From RGIG5579 sp045602025 (GTDB lineage Bacteria; Bacillota; Clostridia; Oscillospirales; SIG627): a DNA stretch of 60,891 nt. Numbering within the stretch: position 1 is the first letter of the stretch; each line of letters opens with the position of its first letter. The position numbers and the translations under genes were made by a program. The stretch is taken from NCBI GenBank assembly GCA_045602025.1, contig JAZSAT010000052.1, forward strand, positions 1 through 60,891. Reading direction: 5' to 3'. Shown one piece after another: positions 1 to 8,341 of this stretch. The notes beneath the pieces are model-generated. The model ran no database searches, had not been told where the DNA came from, and worked only from the letters and a program-made list of their open reading frames with translations.

Positions 1-86
1 ACGAATTTTTTTTCCCGTTCTTTTTTAAAAAAAAAATTAGCAGCTTTTTGGGTACCTTTTTCTCGAAAAAGGTACAAAGGATTTAT
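1..86. repeat. Family A intergenic repeat, truncated by the window edge
   Basis: This stretch ends in a hairpin at about 52-76: GGTACC, a T-run, CTCG, an A-run and GGTAC. It is preceded by the AGCTTTTTGG block found beside the same kind of hairpin at 33.4, 34.5 and 38.6 kb. It abuts the ribosome-binding region of the first gene. Only part of the element is present because the window starts inside it. Confidence 0.6.
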
Positions 87-87
87 T

Positions 88-426
88 ATGACAGAAACAA
101 AACGGTTTCAGAAAAACGACAGTGCTTTTACCTGCACCCATTGCGGCGGGGAGGTCTTACCCAATGAGGTGACCAGCCGCGATCACTGTCCCTTTTGTCT
201 GACAAGTATGCATGTGGATATTCTCCCCGGAGACCGAAAGAACCCCTGCCGAGGGGAGCTGGTACCCGTACGCACAGAGCCTCACCCGAAAAAAGGCTTT
301 GTGATCCATTACAAATGCAAAAAATGCGGGGAAAAAGTATCCAATAAGGCGGCCATGACGGGGGTTCAGCCTGACGATACGGATCTACTCATCCGATTAA
401 CTGCAAGTGTCACGGAGGATTTTTAA
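88..426 (+). CDS. RNHCP domain zinc-ribbon-like protein
   Basis: A 112-residue soluble protein with paired cysteines at about 16/19, 34/37 and 77/80 and a single Cys at 54, which suggests bound zinc. The segment RDHCPFCL followed by PGDR matches the RNHCP family, named for its Arg-Asn-His-Cys-Pro signature; here Asp replaces Asn. The family's biochemical role is unknown to me; nucleic-acid binding is only a guess from the zinc-ribbon look. The stop overlaps the ftsK start by one base (TAATG), so the two are translationally coupled. A weak AAAGG site precedes the ATG. Confidence 0.8.
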   Translation: MTETKRFQKNDSAFTCTHCGGEVLPNEVTSRDHCPFCLTSMHVDILPGDRKNPCRGELVPVRTEPHPKKGFVIHYKCKKCGEKVSNKAAMTGVQPDDTDLLIRLTASVTEDF

Positions 427-2990
427 TGGCACAGAAGAAAAAAAGAACTGCTCGCCGATCTCCCAAGGACCTGAAAAAAAGGCCTAAGATTGAGGAAAGA
501 GCCATTCACATCCTAATGCCTTATATTTTGGGGCTTTTTGCCCTGTTTTTTGCCCTGTGTTTTCTTTTGGAAGAAGGAAAGATGGGCTTTTTCGGCGGCG
601 CGGCACTGCTCCTTCGGGGACTTTTCTCCGTAGGTGCCTACGCCTTCCCCGCATTTCTTTGCGTTCACGCTGTTTTTTATAAAAGAGATCTTCTTGCGGG
701 CAGCCACCTTTATAAATTCTGGTTTACCTTCGGAGATATGGCCTTTATCGGCGCCCTTTGCGGGATTTTCTCCGGAAACGAGCCTACCTTTTCCCCGAAG
801 GACAATTACCTTGGTGGTATCGAGCATACGGCGGGTGGCCTTGTAGGCGGTACGGTCTATGCTTTTCTTGATTGGTGCATGGGCTTTTTTGCTCCTGTTG
901 TAGTGGTTTTGGCGGTGATCGTATTCACCACCTTCCTGTTCGGAAAGACCCCGGCAGACCTGATCCGCGCCATTCTCATTCCCTTGGGTGAAAAAATGAG
1001 GGAGGACCATGAGGATCGGATCGACCGCAGAGCACTTGAAAGAGAAAGAAAGGAAGAAGAAAGACTTCTTCTTGCCAAAAAAATAGCCAAAGAAGAAAAC
1101 GACCGCTTCCGCGAAGAAGTAAAGAATAAGAAAAAAGGGAAAAAGTGCGCCGTCAGTATGGAAGAGGGAGAGGAAGTCCACTCCGAAATACCCGAGGATC
1201 TTGTACCTACCGGGGAAGAGACGATTCGGCTCAATCCCCAAACGGGTGAGGTGATCGAAGAGATCTCCCGGGAGCCTGCCCCGGTTCGGGAGATCATTCC
1301 CATTGAGGAAATGGAATCGGAGCCTGTTCCCTCTTTAAATGAAGAAGTCGCTGCAGAAGAAGATATTGCCGTAACGGAAGAGGAAGTCAAAGCGGCCTTG
1401 AAGGAAAAATTCGGCGACGATATCGACCTGGAAAAAAGCATTGTTTCTTCCGAAGAGGAAGAAAAGGAAGAAGAAAAGGAAGAATACCGCTTCCCGCCTA
1501 TCTCCCTTCTTCAGGCAGGTGTTCCTGCCGATGCGGGTTCCAAAACCGAGCAGCTGAATACCGCCAATAAATTGGTGGAGACCCTTGCAAGCTTCGGTGT
1601 AAAGACCACCATTTCCGGTATTGCCAAGGGCCCTGCAGTAACCCGGTATGAACTTCAGCCTCAAAGAGGCGTCAGAGTTCGCTCCATTGTAAATTTAACC
1701 GATGACATTGCCCTTGCCATGGCGGCGGGGGGTGTCCGTATCGAAGCACCCATCCCCGGAAAAGAGGCGGTGGGAATTGAAGTGCCCAACAAGGCAAGAG
1801 AGACGGTTTTTGTTCGAGAACTCATTGAAAATCCCGACTTTGCCGGCAACGCTTCCCGCTTAAACTGCAGTCTCGGTAAGGATGTTGCGGGCAACCATAT
1901 TTACTGCGACCTTTCCAAAATGCCCCATATTCTCATTGCTGGTGCAACGGGTATGGGTAAATCCGTGTGTCTCAATTCTTTAATCGTCAGTATGCTCTAC
2001 CACGCCACCCCGGAAGAGGTGCAAATGATCCTCATTGACCCAAAAAAGGTGGAAATGGGTAAATACAACGGTATTCCTCATCTTCTCGTTCCCGTGGTCA
2101 GTGACTCCAAGAAGGCGGCCGGTGCTTTAAACTGGGCTGTGATTGAAATGGAAAAACGCTTTATCGAGCTGGAAGAGGTGGGCGTTCGTGATATTAAGGG
2201 CTATAATGAAGTAACGAAAAACGATCCCGATCGCCGTCATATGAGCCATATCGTCATTATCATCGACGAGCTGGCAGACCTTATGATGACCGCAAAAAAT
2301 GAAGTAGAAACCAGCATTTGCCGATTGGCACAAAAGGCGAGAGCCGCAGGTATGCACCTTGTGATCGGTACGCAGCGTCCTTCGGTGGATGTTATTACAG
2401 GTCTTATTAAGGCAAATGTACCTTCCCGTATTGCCTGTACCGTTGCCAGCCAGGTGGACAGCCGTACCATTATTGATATTATGGGTGCGGAAAAGCTTCT
2501 TGGTAAGGGTGATATGCTCTACGCTCCCGTAGGATCCTCCAAGCCCCTCAGAGTTCAGGGCTGCTTTGTATCCGATGCGGAGGTAGAGGCAGTTTGTGAC
2601 TTTATCCGTTCTCAGCGCGGCGCTTCCTATGATGAAGCTGTCTCCAATATGATTGAGAGAGAGGCTCAGAAGTGCGGCGAAAAGAAGAAAGGCTTCGGCG
2701 GCTTTGAAAGTGAAGGAGGAGACGGTGCCACCATCGGTCTCTTTGCGGATAAGGATCCCCTTTTGGAAAAGGCCATTGATGTGGCAGTAACCGAAAAGAA
2801 GGTGTCTACTTCCCTCTTACAGAGAAAGCTTTCCGTTGGCTACGCCCGCGCGGCGAAGCTCATTGACTTTATGGCGGAAATGAATGTAGTCGGGCCTTAT
2901 GCAGGCTCCAAGCCCCGCGAGGTGCTTTGGACCGAGCAGTATTATGCTGAATATAAAATGCGTGCGCTGGAAGACCAGCCCATTGATTAA
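426..2990 (+). CDS. ftsK: DNA translocase FtsK/SpoIIIE
   Basis: An 854-residue membrane-anchored, ATP-driven double-stranded DNA pump that clears chromosome from the division septum or moves it into a forespore. The N-terminus (about residues 28-185) has roughly four hydrophobic segments. A highly charged Glu/Lys-rich linker (about 190-355) follows. The motor domain has a Walker A GATGMGKS at 506-513 and a Walker B ending in IIIDELADL near 610-620. The last 65 residues match the winged-helix gamma domain that reads orienting DNA sequences. Length and order fit SpoIIIE/FtsK of Firmicutes. It is followed after 11 bases by the phosphohexomutase gene. Sequence alone does not separate vegetative FtsK from sporulation SpoIIIE. 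Confidence 0.95.
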   Translation: MAQKKKRTARRSPKDLKKRPKIEERAIHILMPYILGLFALFFALCFLLEEGKMGFFGGAALLLRGLFSVGAYAFPAFLCVHAVFYKRDLLAGSHLYKFWFTFGDMAFIGALCGIFSGNEPTFSPKDNYLGGIEHTAGGLVGGTVYAFLDWCMGFFAPVVVVLAVIVFTTFLFGKTPADLIRAILIPLGEKMREDHEDRIDRRALERERKEEERLLLAKKIAKEENDRFREEVKNKKKGKKCAVSMEEGEEVHSEIPEDLVPTGEETIRLNPQTGEVIEEISREPAPVREIIPIEEMESEPVPSLNEEVAAEEDIAVTEEEVKAALKEKFGDDIDLEKSIVSSEEEEKEEEKEEYRFPPISLLQAGVPADAGSKTEQLNTANKLVETLASFGVKTTISGIAKGPAVTRYELQPQRGVRVRSIVNLTDDIALAMAAGGVRIEAPIPGKEAVGIEVPNKARETVFVRELIENPDFAGNASRLNCSLGKDVAGNHIYCDLSKMPHILIAGATGMGKSVCLNSLIVSMLYHATPEEVQMILIDPKKVEMGKYNGIPHLLVPVVSDSKKAAGALNWAVIEMEKRFIELEEVGVRDIKGYNEVTKNDPDRRHMSHIVIIIDELADLMMTAKNEVETSICRLAQKARAAGMHLVIGTQRPSVDVITGLIKANVPSRIACTVASQVDSRTIIDIMGAEKLLGKGDMLYAPVGSSKPLRVQGCFVSDAEVEAVCDFIRSQRGASYDEAVSNMIEREAQKCGEKKKGFGGFESEGGDGATIGLFADKDPLLEKAIDVAVTEKKVSTSLLQRKLSVGYARAAKLIDFMAEMNVVGPYAGSKPREVLWTEQYYAEYKMRALEDQPID

Positions 2991-3001
2991 GGAGGAAAAT
3001 T

Positions 3002-4516
3002 ATGTTACAGGAACCTTGGAAAACATTAAAAAGCGGCACCGATATCCGCGGTGTTGCACTGGAGGGCGTTGAAGGTCAGAATGTAGACCTGACCGATGAG
3101 ATCATCACAAAGATCGCCTCTTCCTTTGCGCTTTGGCTAAAGGATAAGACCGGCAAGGAAAATCCCCTTGTTGCCATCGGCCGTGACAGCCGACTTTCCG
3201 GTCCTCATATTGCAGAAATTTTGGAAAATGTACTTGTGAAAAAGGGCTTTGAAATTCTGATCACAGGTCTTTCCTCTACCCCTGCTATGTTTATGACCAC
3301 CATTGATCTGAAAACCGATGCGGCCATTCAGATCACCGCTTCCCACCACCCCTGGAACCGCAACGGTCTGAAATTCTTCCTGCCCAGTGGCGGTCTGGAA
3401 GGAAGTGACATCAAGGAGATCCTTCTTCTTTGCCAGGAAGGAAAGTTTGCTCCCGATGCCGAGGGCGGCTCTTCCCGTGAAGTAAATTATATGGATACCT
3501 ATGCCGAAAGACTCAAGAAGCTCATTTCCGACGGTGTCGGCGGCGGTGACAAGCCCTTGGAGGGCTTCCATGTTTGTGTGGATGCCGGTAACGGTGCGGG
3601 CGGCTTTTATGTAGAAAAGGTGCTGAAGCCCCTTGGTGCCGAAACACGCGGTTCTCAGTTCCTTGATCCCGACGGATCCTTCCCCAATCATATTCCCAAC
3701 CCCGAAAACAAGGTGGCAATGGAATTTGCTTGCCGTGCCGTAAAGGAATCCGGTGCGGATCTGGGTATTATTTTTGATACGGATGTAGACAGAGCAGGCT
3801 GTGTAGACGCCTCCGGCCGTGAGATCAACCGTAACAGACTGGTAGCACTTTCCTCTGTGATCGCCCTTCAGGGCAACGAGGGCGGTGCCATTGTTACCGA
3901 CTCCATTACCTCCTCCGGTCTTAAGACCTTTATTGAAAAGGATCTGGGCGGTCAGCACATGCGTTTTAAGCGCGGCTACAAAAATGTAATCAATAAGGCC
4001 ATCGAAATGAACAAGGCAGGCATCAATACCCCCCTTGCCATTGAGACCAGCGGCCACGCGGCTCTCCGTGAAAACTACTTCCTTGACGACGGTGCATACC
4101 TTGCAACCCGTATTCTCATTGAAGCTGCAAAAATGAAAAAGGAAGGCAGAAACCTGACCGAGCTGATTGCAAATCTGGAAGAGCCCTTCGAATCCTACGA
4201 GCTTCGTTTTGATATTACCGAGAAGGATTTCAGACCTGTGGGCGAAAAGCTTCTTTCCGATCTTGAAAATTACGGCAAGAAAATGGGCTGGCAGGTAGCG
4301 GACGACAGCTTCGAGGGCGTTCGTATTTCCTTCCCTCAGGGCGAAGGTGATGGATGGTTCCTCATTCGTCTTTCCGTGCACGATCCCGTTATGCCTATGA
4401 ATGTGGAATCGGCTGTGGAAGGCGGCGCGAAGGTGATCGCTGCAAAGCTTTATGACTTCTTGAAAAACGGTAATTACGCCGTTTGCATTGACCCCTTGAA
4501 GGAGTTTTTGGCATGA
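3002..4516 (+). CDS. Phosphomannomutase/phosphoglucomutase family enzyme
   Basis: A 504-residue alpha-D-phosphohexomutase, cytosolic, interconverting hexose 1- and 6-phosphates for sugar-nucleotide and envelope synthesis. The catalytic phosphoserine loop reads ITASHHP with Ser at 114 (TASHNP in most relatives). The metal loop is DTDVDRAG, the sugar-recognition segment ETSGHAALREN, and the C-terminal phosphate-binding loop SFEGVRISF. All four domains are therefore present. A strong AAGGAGG site precedes the ATG. The DUF896 gene starts inside its last codons (ATGA overlap). Substrate preference (mannose, glucose or glucosamine) cannot be told from these motifs, so no gene symbol is given. Confidence 0.88.
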   Translation: MLQEPWKTLKSGTDIRGVALEGVEGQNVDLTDEIITKIASSFALWLKDKTGKENPLVAIGRDSRLSGPHIAEILENVLVKKGFEILITGLSSTPAMFMTTIDLKTDAAIQITASHHPWNRNGLKFFLPSGGLEGSDIKEILLLCQEGKFAPDAEGGSSREVNYMDTYAERLKKLISDGVGGGDKPLEGFHVCVDAGNGAGGFYVEKVLKPLGAETRGSQFLDPDGSFPNHIPNPENKVAMEFACRAVKESGADLGIIFDTDVDRAGCVDASGREINRNRLVALSSVIALQGNEGGAIVTDSITSSGLKTFIEKDLGGQHMRFKRGYKNVINKAIEMNKAGINTPLAIETSGHAALRENYFLDDGAYLATRILIEAAKMKKEGRNLTELIANLEEPFESYELRFDITEKDFRPVGEKLLSDLENYGKKMGWQVADDSFEGVRISFPQGEGDGWFLIRLSVHDPVMPMNVESAVEGGAKVIAAKLYDFLKNGNYAVCIDPLKEFLA

Positions 4517-4716
4517 CAAAGGAAAAGATCGATCGGATCAACGCCTTAGCCCGCAAGGCCAAGACCCCCGAGGGCCTTACCCCTGCGGAAAAAGAGGAGC
4601 AGGCCTCCCTTCGCAAGGAATATATTGAGGATTTCCGCCGCAGTACCTTGGCTGCCCTGGGAAGAATCGATATTCAGAATGAGGACGGTTCTATCGAGCC
4701 GCTTTTAAAGCAGTAA
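4513..4716 (+). CDS. DUF896 (YnzC-like) small protein
   Basis: A 67-residue helical, charged protein beginning MTKEKIDRINALARKAK and containing LTPAEKEEQASLRKEYI. This pattern, two helices joined by a TxAE turn, is typical of DUF896/YnzC proteins of Firmicutes. No enzymatic motif is visible and the family role is not established beyond association with stress regulons in Bacillus. It overlaps the mutase gene by 4 bases (ATGA) and is the last gene before a strong terminator. Confidence 0.85.
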   Translation: MTKEKIDRINALARKAKTPEGLTPAEKEEQASLRKEYIEDFRRSTLAALGRIDIQNEDGSIEPLLKQ

Positions 4717-4743
4717 AAAAAGCACCCGAAAGGGTGCTTTTTT
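4717..4743 (+). terminator. Rho-independent terminator of the ftsK-DUF896 operon
   Basis: AGCACCC at 4721-4727, loop GAAA and GGGTGCT at 4732-4738 form a perfect stem. An A-run precedes it and a T-run follows. It starts at the DUF896 stop codon. Confidence 0.9.
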
Positions 4744-4745
4744 CA

Positions 4746-4840
4746 ATGATGTTTGTCCTTCGGACAAGTGATGTTTTCCTTCGGAAAGTGATGTTTGCCC
4801 TTTGGGCAAGTGATGTGTTTTCCTAGCGGAAAACATTGTG
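4746..4840. repeat. Array of constant word plus different palindromes
   Basis: The word GTGATGT (or AATGATGT) occurs four times. Each copy is followed by a different short palindrome with arms such as TTGTCC/GGACAA, TTTCC/GGAAA, TTGCCC/GGGCAA and GTTTTCC/GGAAAAC. The same design occurs at 58517-58690. Further hairpins follow at about 4843-4866 and a perfect one at 4879-4898 (GGGTCATTCG/CGAATGACCC type). No gene is seen between 4744 and 4966. Confidence 0.7.
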
Positions 4841-4926
4841 GTAGGCATCGGCTAACGCAAATGCCATTTTTTGTATGTGGGTCATTCGTGAATGACCCCT
4901 ACAGAGGCAAAAGGTCTTACCTTCTT

Positions 4927-4965
4927 AAAAAAAGATAAGCTTGAAATCCAAGCTTATCTTTTTAT
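4927..4965. terminator. Bidirectional terminator, AAAGATAA family
   Basis: AAAAAGATAAGCTTG at 4929-4943 pairs with CAAGCTTATCTTTTT at 4949-4963. Flanking A and T runs let it work in both directions. It lies just past the stop of the minus-strand lipoprotein gene. Close relatives lie at 18.1, 21.1 and 38.5 kb. Confidence 0.85.
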
Positions 4966-4967
4966 CT

Positions 4968-5972
4968 TTATGTATTTGTTTTGTGTTCTGCCACGGCTTC
5001 GTGGGCGGCGTTTTGGAGAAGGGTGATTTTTTCTTCGGTGAGGGAAAGGTCAGCGGTATCGGTTTTATACACGGGGCGGAAGCTATTTCCGATACAGCTT
5101 TTGCCGGTTAAGACCTCAAACCACACGCAGGCGTTCAGGTACTGACCGCCGCCGATATCACCGTCGTGGGTAAAGTCGTCGAGAAACTCCCCTTTTGAAA
5201 GGCGGGAACAAAGGGTAAAGCGTTCTGCCTGGGGGAGATCTGCGGGAGGTGAAACAAAAAGGGGTAGATCACGGACCTTTTCCCAAGCGTCACCCGTGGG
5301 AACGCCTTCCACGCCGTAATTTTCCATCATACGCTGCATTACGCCGCGCTTTGCTTCGTAAACACGCTTTCTCTGTTCTAAGGTCTTCATTTCAAAGGCC
5401 ATGTTGTACCCGATCTCGTTTGCCCAAACCTGGTGCCACAAAAAGCGGGCGTGGGGGAATTCCTTAGAGATATACTGATAAAGCTGTCCGAAATACGGCT
5501 CGGCATTTGCAAGGCTTGTTTCGGTATCGCCCGATGAGAAGGAGCGGGCGTTGTTATCAAAGGAGATCACATCCCAGTTTTTGGTGCTAAGGGCTGCTTT
5601 CAGGCTGTAGTTCGGGGTCATGGAGATTCCCCTTTGATCAACTACGCGGAACTGATAACCGGGGTTGTCCTGTTTCAGCCAGGTATAGTGCTTTTCAAGG
5701 GAGCAGCCGCTGTCGTACACAAGGCCTAGGGTCACATCCTCATATCCTGCAGCCTTCAGCATACCGTACAGCTCATCGGTAAAGTAGTAGCAGGTACTGT
5801 TACTGACAAAAAATACATTCAATTCCCCGTCCTCCTTGGGATCTTTTATGCTGTTTTCTGTTGCTATATCTGTGAGCTTAGGCTCGGAATCTTCCTTCAG
5901 TGCCGGATTTGCAGAACAGGAGGCCAGAAGAAGGAAGGTAAAAGACAGCAGGGCTGTAAGTAATTTTTTCAT
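4968..5972 (-). CDS. DUF4886-type lipoprotein (SGNH-like fold)
   Basis: A 334-residue predicted lipoprotein. The N-terminus has a basic start, a hydrophobic core and the lipobox LASC with Cys at 19, so it should be anchored to the outer face of the membrane. From about residue 50 the pattern FVSNSTCYYFTDELYGML, then YDSGCSLEKHYTW, resembles DUF4886 domains, which belong to the SGNH-hydrolase-like fold; the usual GNS of block I reads SNS here. A late segment HDGDIGGGQYLNA fits the C-terminal His region. The substrate is unknown. I chose the ATG at 5972 because the signal peptide starts there; the longer frame upstream runs through repeat DNA. No clear Shine-Dalgarno site is visible. Confidence 0.7.
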   Translation of the reverse strand: MKKLLTALLSFTFLLLASCSANPALKEDSEPKLTDIATENSIKDPKEDGELNVFFVSNSTCYYFTDELYGMLKAAGYEDVTLGLVYDSGCSLEKHYTWLKQDNPGYQFRVVDQRGISMTPNYSLKAALSTKNWDVISFDNNARSFSSGDTETSLANAEPYFGQLYQYISKEFPHARFLWHQVWANEIGYNMAFEMKTLEQRKRVYEAKRGVMQRMMENYGVEGVPTGDAWEKVRDLPLFVSPPADLPQAERFTLCSRLSKGEFLDDFTHDGDIGGGQYLNACVWFEVLTGKSCIGNSFRPVYKTDTADLSLTEEKITLLQNAAHEAVAEHKTNT

Positions 5973-5991
5973 AATCGTTGTTAACTTTTTT

Positions 5992-6056
5992 GTACCTTTT
6001 TGAAAAAAGGTACCCAAAAACTTATGACTAAAAATAATTATAATGTAAAACTTATA
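5992..6056. repeat. Family A repeat, partial copy
   Basis: The hairpin GTACC, T-run, A-run, GGTAC at 5992-6013 is followed by the CCCAAAAACTTATGACTAA block seen beside other family A hairpins. It lies upstream of the minus-strand lipoprotein gene, between its start and the family B copy. Confidence 0.65.
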
Positions 6057-6061
6057 ATATA

Positions 6062-6178
6062 AAACGAAAGTAAATCTGCGAGGCGAGGCGCACAAGGGAA
6101 AGCCGAAGGAGTTTACCCCCGTAAATGACTGAGGTTTTCTCCGCAGTGGAACGAAGCTGTAGCTGATTTTATAAAGTT
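6062..6178 (-). repeat. Family B repeat, complete, reverse orientation
   Basis: Read on the minus strand this matches the copies at 19845 and 33255 nearly end to end. Shared blocks include CTTCGTTCC, TCTCCGCAG (inverted), CAGTCATTTAC and the GGCGAGGCG region. It directly abuts the stop codon of the DnaC/DnaI-type gene, whose 3' end lies at 6179. Confidence 0.75.
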
Positions 6179-7165
6179 TTATAAGGTTTTAAGTTTTGCC
6201 ATGCGTACATCCTCCCCCTGAAACAGCTTTACCTGAAATTCGCCCAAAAGGCGGGACAAAACGGCGGAATCGTATTCCTTTTCCAGCTGCTTATAGGTGA
6301 GATTGGTGGAAATAATGGTAGGAAGGCCCTTTACCAAAACTCTGTGATTGATCAGACGGTAAATGGCACTGCTTGTGGCGCGGGAGGAAGGCTCTGTACC
6401 AAGGTCATCCAAAATGAGAAGCTCCGCCTCCAAAATGCGGCGGGTACCCTCCGCCTCCTCCTCCGATTCGAATCTTTCTTTCTCGAAGGTTGCGGCAACA
6501 GAAGGGGCAGATTCATAAACTACATCAAAAGCCCGCTCGATCACCTTCCCTGCAATGGCACTGGAAAGGTGGGTCTTTCCGAGACCTGTTCCCCCGATAA
6601 AAAGAAGCGATGGGGAATGCAAGGAGAAATTCTCCGCATAGTCCTTGCAGAAGGTGAAGATCTCTTCCATAATATCTCTCGGTGAGAAACGCTTGTCGGG
6701 CAAGGGGTGCTGAGAGTAGTAGCTAAGGTCGAAATTATCGAATCGCTGCTTCTGAAGAAGCTTTTCGATCCCGCTCTGACGAAAGCTTTCCATAATGGCG
6801 GCCTTTTTCAGACAGGAGCACATCTTCCCTTCAAAGTAGCCCGTATCCTGACAAAGGGGGCAAGCGATCTTCGTCTTGGTATAGTCACGGGGGAGTCCCA
6901 TTTTTTCCAAAAGATCCCCGTATTTTTTCACAATGGCATTGTGCTCGTTTTTGATGGTTTCAATTCTTTGGGGCAGATCTTCCCCGCCCTTCAGGCTCTC
7001 CCCTAAAATACGGGGGCCGAGAGCCCGCTTTTCAAGACCCAAAAGGCGAAGGGCCTCGTTTTTCTCCTCCACTTCCCTTTCACGGGCACGGGCAAATTCC
7101 TCTTCCCGCTTTCTGCGTGCGTGAAGATCACTTTCTGCCTGTTCTAAAATCTTACGGTTAAACAT
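6179..7165 (-). CDS. Replicative helicase loader, DnaC/DnaI type
   Basis: A 328-residue AAA+ ATPase that probably loads replicative helicase at the origin or at restarted forks. The N-terminal third is a charged coiled coil. A four-cysteine cluster (CPLCQDTGYFEGKMCSC, about residues 102-118) resembles the zinc-binding segment of DnaI. The ATPase core has Walker A GGTGLGKT and Walker B LLILDDLGTE, then ISTNLT (sensor 1) and a terminal SRLLGEF region. It follows dnaD after nine bases, a common Firmicutes primosome pairing. IstB transposition helpers share the ATPase core, but the DnaD neighbour and zinc cluster favour the loader. Confidence 0.87.
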   Translation of the reverse strand: MFNRKILEQAESDLHARRKREEEFARAREREVEEKNEALRLLGLEKRALGPRILGESLKGGEDLPQRIETIKNEHNAIVKKYGDLLEKMGLPRDYTKTKIACPLCQDTGYFEGKMCSCLKKAAIMESFRQSGIEKLLQKQRFDNFDLSYYSQHPLPDKRFSPRDIMEEIFTFCKDYAENFSLHSPSLLFIGGTGLGKTHLSSAIAGKVIERAFDVVYESAPSVAATFEKERFESEEEAEGTRRILEAELLILDDLGTEPSSRATSSAIYRLINHRVLVKGLPTIISTNLTYKQLEKEYDSAVLSRLLGEFQVKLFQGEDVRMAKLKTL

Positions 7166-7174
7166 AGCTTCTCC

Positions 7175-8137
7175 TTAAAGCTTTTTTCTGCCGACGGAAA
7201 CGGCCTGTTCAAAGAAATCGTCAAGATCGTAGCTCTTGGGAGCACGGTCTTCGCTTTTTGTTGCCACTTTATCGATGTCCTCGGGGGCAGTCACACCGTT
7301 TTGGTACCAGGATTCCAAAATTTTGTGCATATACCGGATGGAGGGATTTTTTGCGGTGTTTGCAGTTTTTTCAAAGGCTGCGGTGAGAATGTCCTCCCCG
7401 TAGCCGTACTTTTTCTGCCAAAGGTCAAGGCATTCCTCCTCTGCCTTGGTCAGCTTCCTTGTGCCAAGACCGAAAAGCGAACGGACAAAGGCCTCGTAAA
7501 CACTTCTCTCATTGCGGCGGACAAAGTATTCCTCCGCTTTTTCGTAGGTGTCGATCCCGTCGTCCTGGAAGGAGGTGAGCACCTTTGTAATATAGCGAAG
7601 GCCCTTCTTCCCGCGGGAAGCGCAGTCCTCAATGACAAGCATAACCACATCCAAGGGCATTTTTAAGTAATCGAGAAAAGAATAGAGCCGCGCGTATTCG
7701 CTCACATTCATAACCTTTTCCAGTCTCTCCTCGGCAAAATCTACAAGATTCTTAAAATCAGGCTGAGACTCCCGCGCCATAGCCAGGTCCGCGGAGGAAT
7801 AAAAGGGTGCTTCGTCTGCATCAATGACCTTTTTTGCCTCTTCTTCAGGATCTTTTTCTGCTGCCTTTGGCTTGGTCGTTTTTTTTGTGCCTTTGGTGTC
7901 GCGGGTCAGAATTCCGCAGCCGCGCCAGAAGGCAAGGGCGGATACGATCTCATCAGATGAAAAATCCCCTTCCAAAAAGGAAAGGATCTCTTCCTCCTCG
8001 GCCCCTTGGGATAAAAGCGGAAGAGAGGAAAGAAGAATGCGCACTTCCCCATCGGAGGCTTCTTTCAAATGGTCAAGGACTTTTTTCGGCAAGGCCAAAA
8101 GCTCGTCCGGGTATACTTTCGAAAAACGGTAAAACAT
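7175..8137 (-). CDS. DnaD domain replication initiation protein
   Basis: A 320-residue protein. The N-terminal part (about 1-85) has a winged-helix pattern, followed by a low-complexity Lys/Glu linker (about 85-110). The C-terminal region, with SYLDYL-like (YSFLDYLKMP), a GLRYITKVL helix and IRYMHKILESWYQNGV, matches the DnaB_2/DnaD C-terminal domain ending in the YxxxIL..W motif. DnaD remodels origin DNA and recruits the helicase loader, and the loader gene lies directly downstream. A strong minus-strand promoter lies 30-58 bases upstream. Confidence 0.88.
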   Translation of the reverse strand: MFYRFSKVYPDELLALPKKVLDHLKEASDGEVRILLSSLPLLSQGAEEEEILSFLEGDFSSDEIVSALAFWRGCGILTRDTKGTKKTTKPKAAEKDPEEEAKKVIDADEAPFYSSADLAMARESQPDFKNLVDFAEERLEKVMNVSEYARLYSFLDYLKMPLDVVMLVIEDCASRGKKGLRYITKVLTSFQDDGIDTYEKAEEYFVRRNERSVYEAFVRSLFGLGTRKLTKAEEECLDLWQKKYGYGEDILTAAFEKTANTAKNPSIRYMHKILESWYQNGVTAPEDIDKVATKSEDRAPKSYDLDDFFEQAVSVGRKKL

Positions 8138-8166
8138 TTTTTCTCCTAAAGATATGTATTCAATTT

Positions 8167-8195
8167 ATTGTAACACAAAATACTTTCTCGGTCAA
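8167..8195 (-). promoter_or_regulatory. Sigma-A promoter for dnaD and the loader gene
   Basis: On the minus strand: TTGACC at 8195-8190, a 17-base spacer, and TACAAT at 8172-8167. Confidence 0.75.
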
Positions 8196-8341
8196 TGACA
8201 ATTCTCTTCTTTTTCTTTTACAAAAAAGTTTTCTTGTAAAATGAATGTATTTTTCGACAAAAGAAGACAGATTCTATCAGCACCCTTTGGCAAATTTCTC
8301 TGTTGAAAAAGGATAGAATGGCAAGGAAAGGAGCGAATTGT

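Noticed and set aside
3137..4519. 460-codon minus-strand frame over the phosphohexomutase gene
   Set aside because: The plus strand encodes all four catalytic motifs of the mutase; the reverse frame has no recognisable domain or start signal.
8303..8341. Longer TTG start for the Noc-like gene
   Set aside because: No ribosome site precedes it, whereas ATG 8342 has AAAGGAG at proper spacing.
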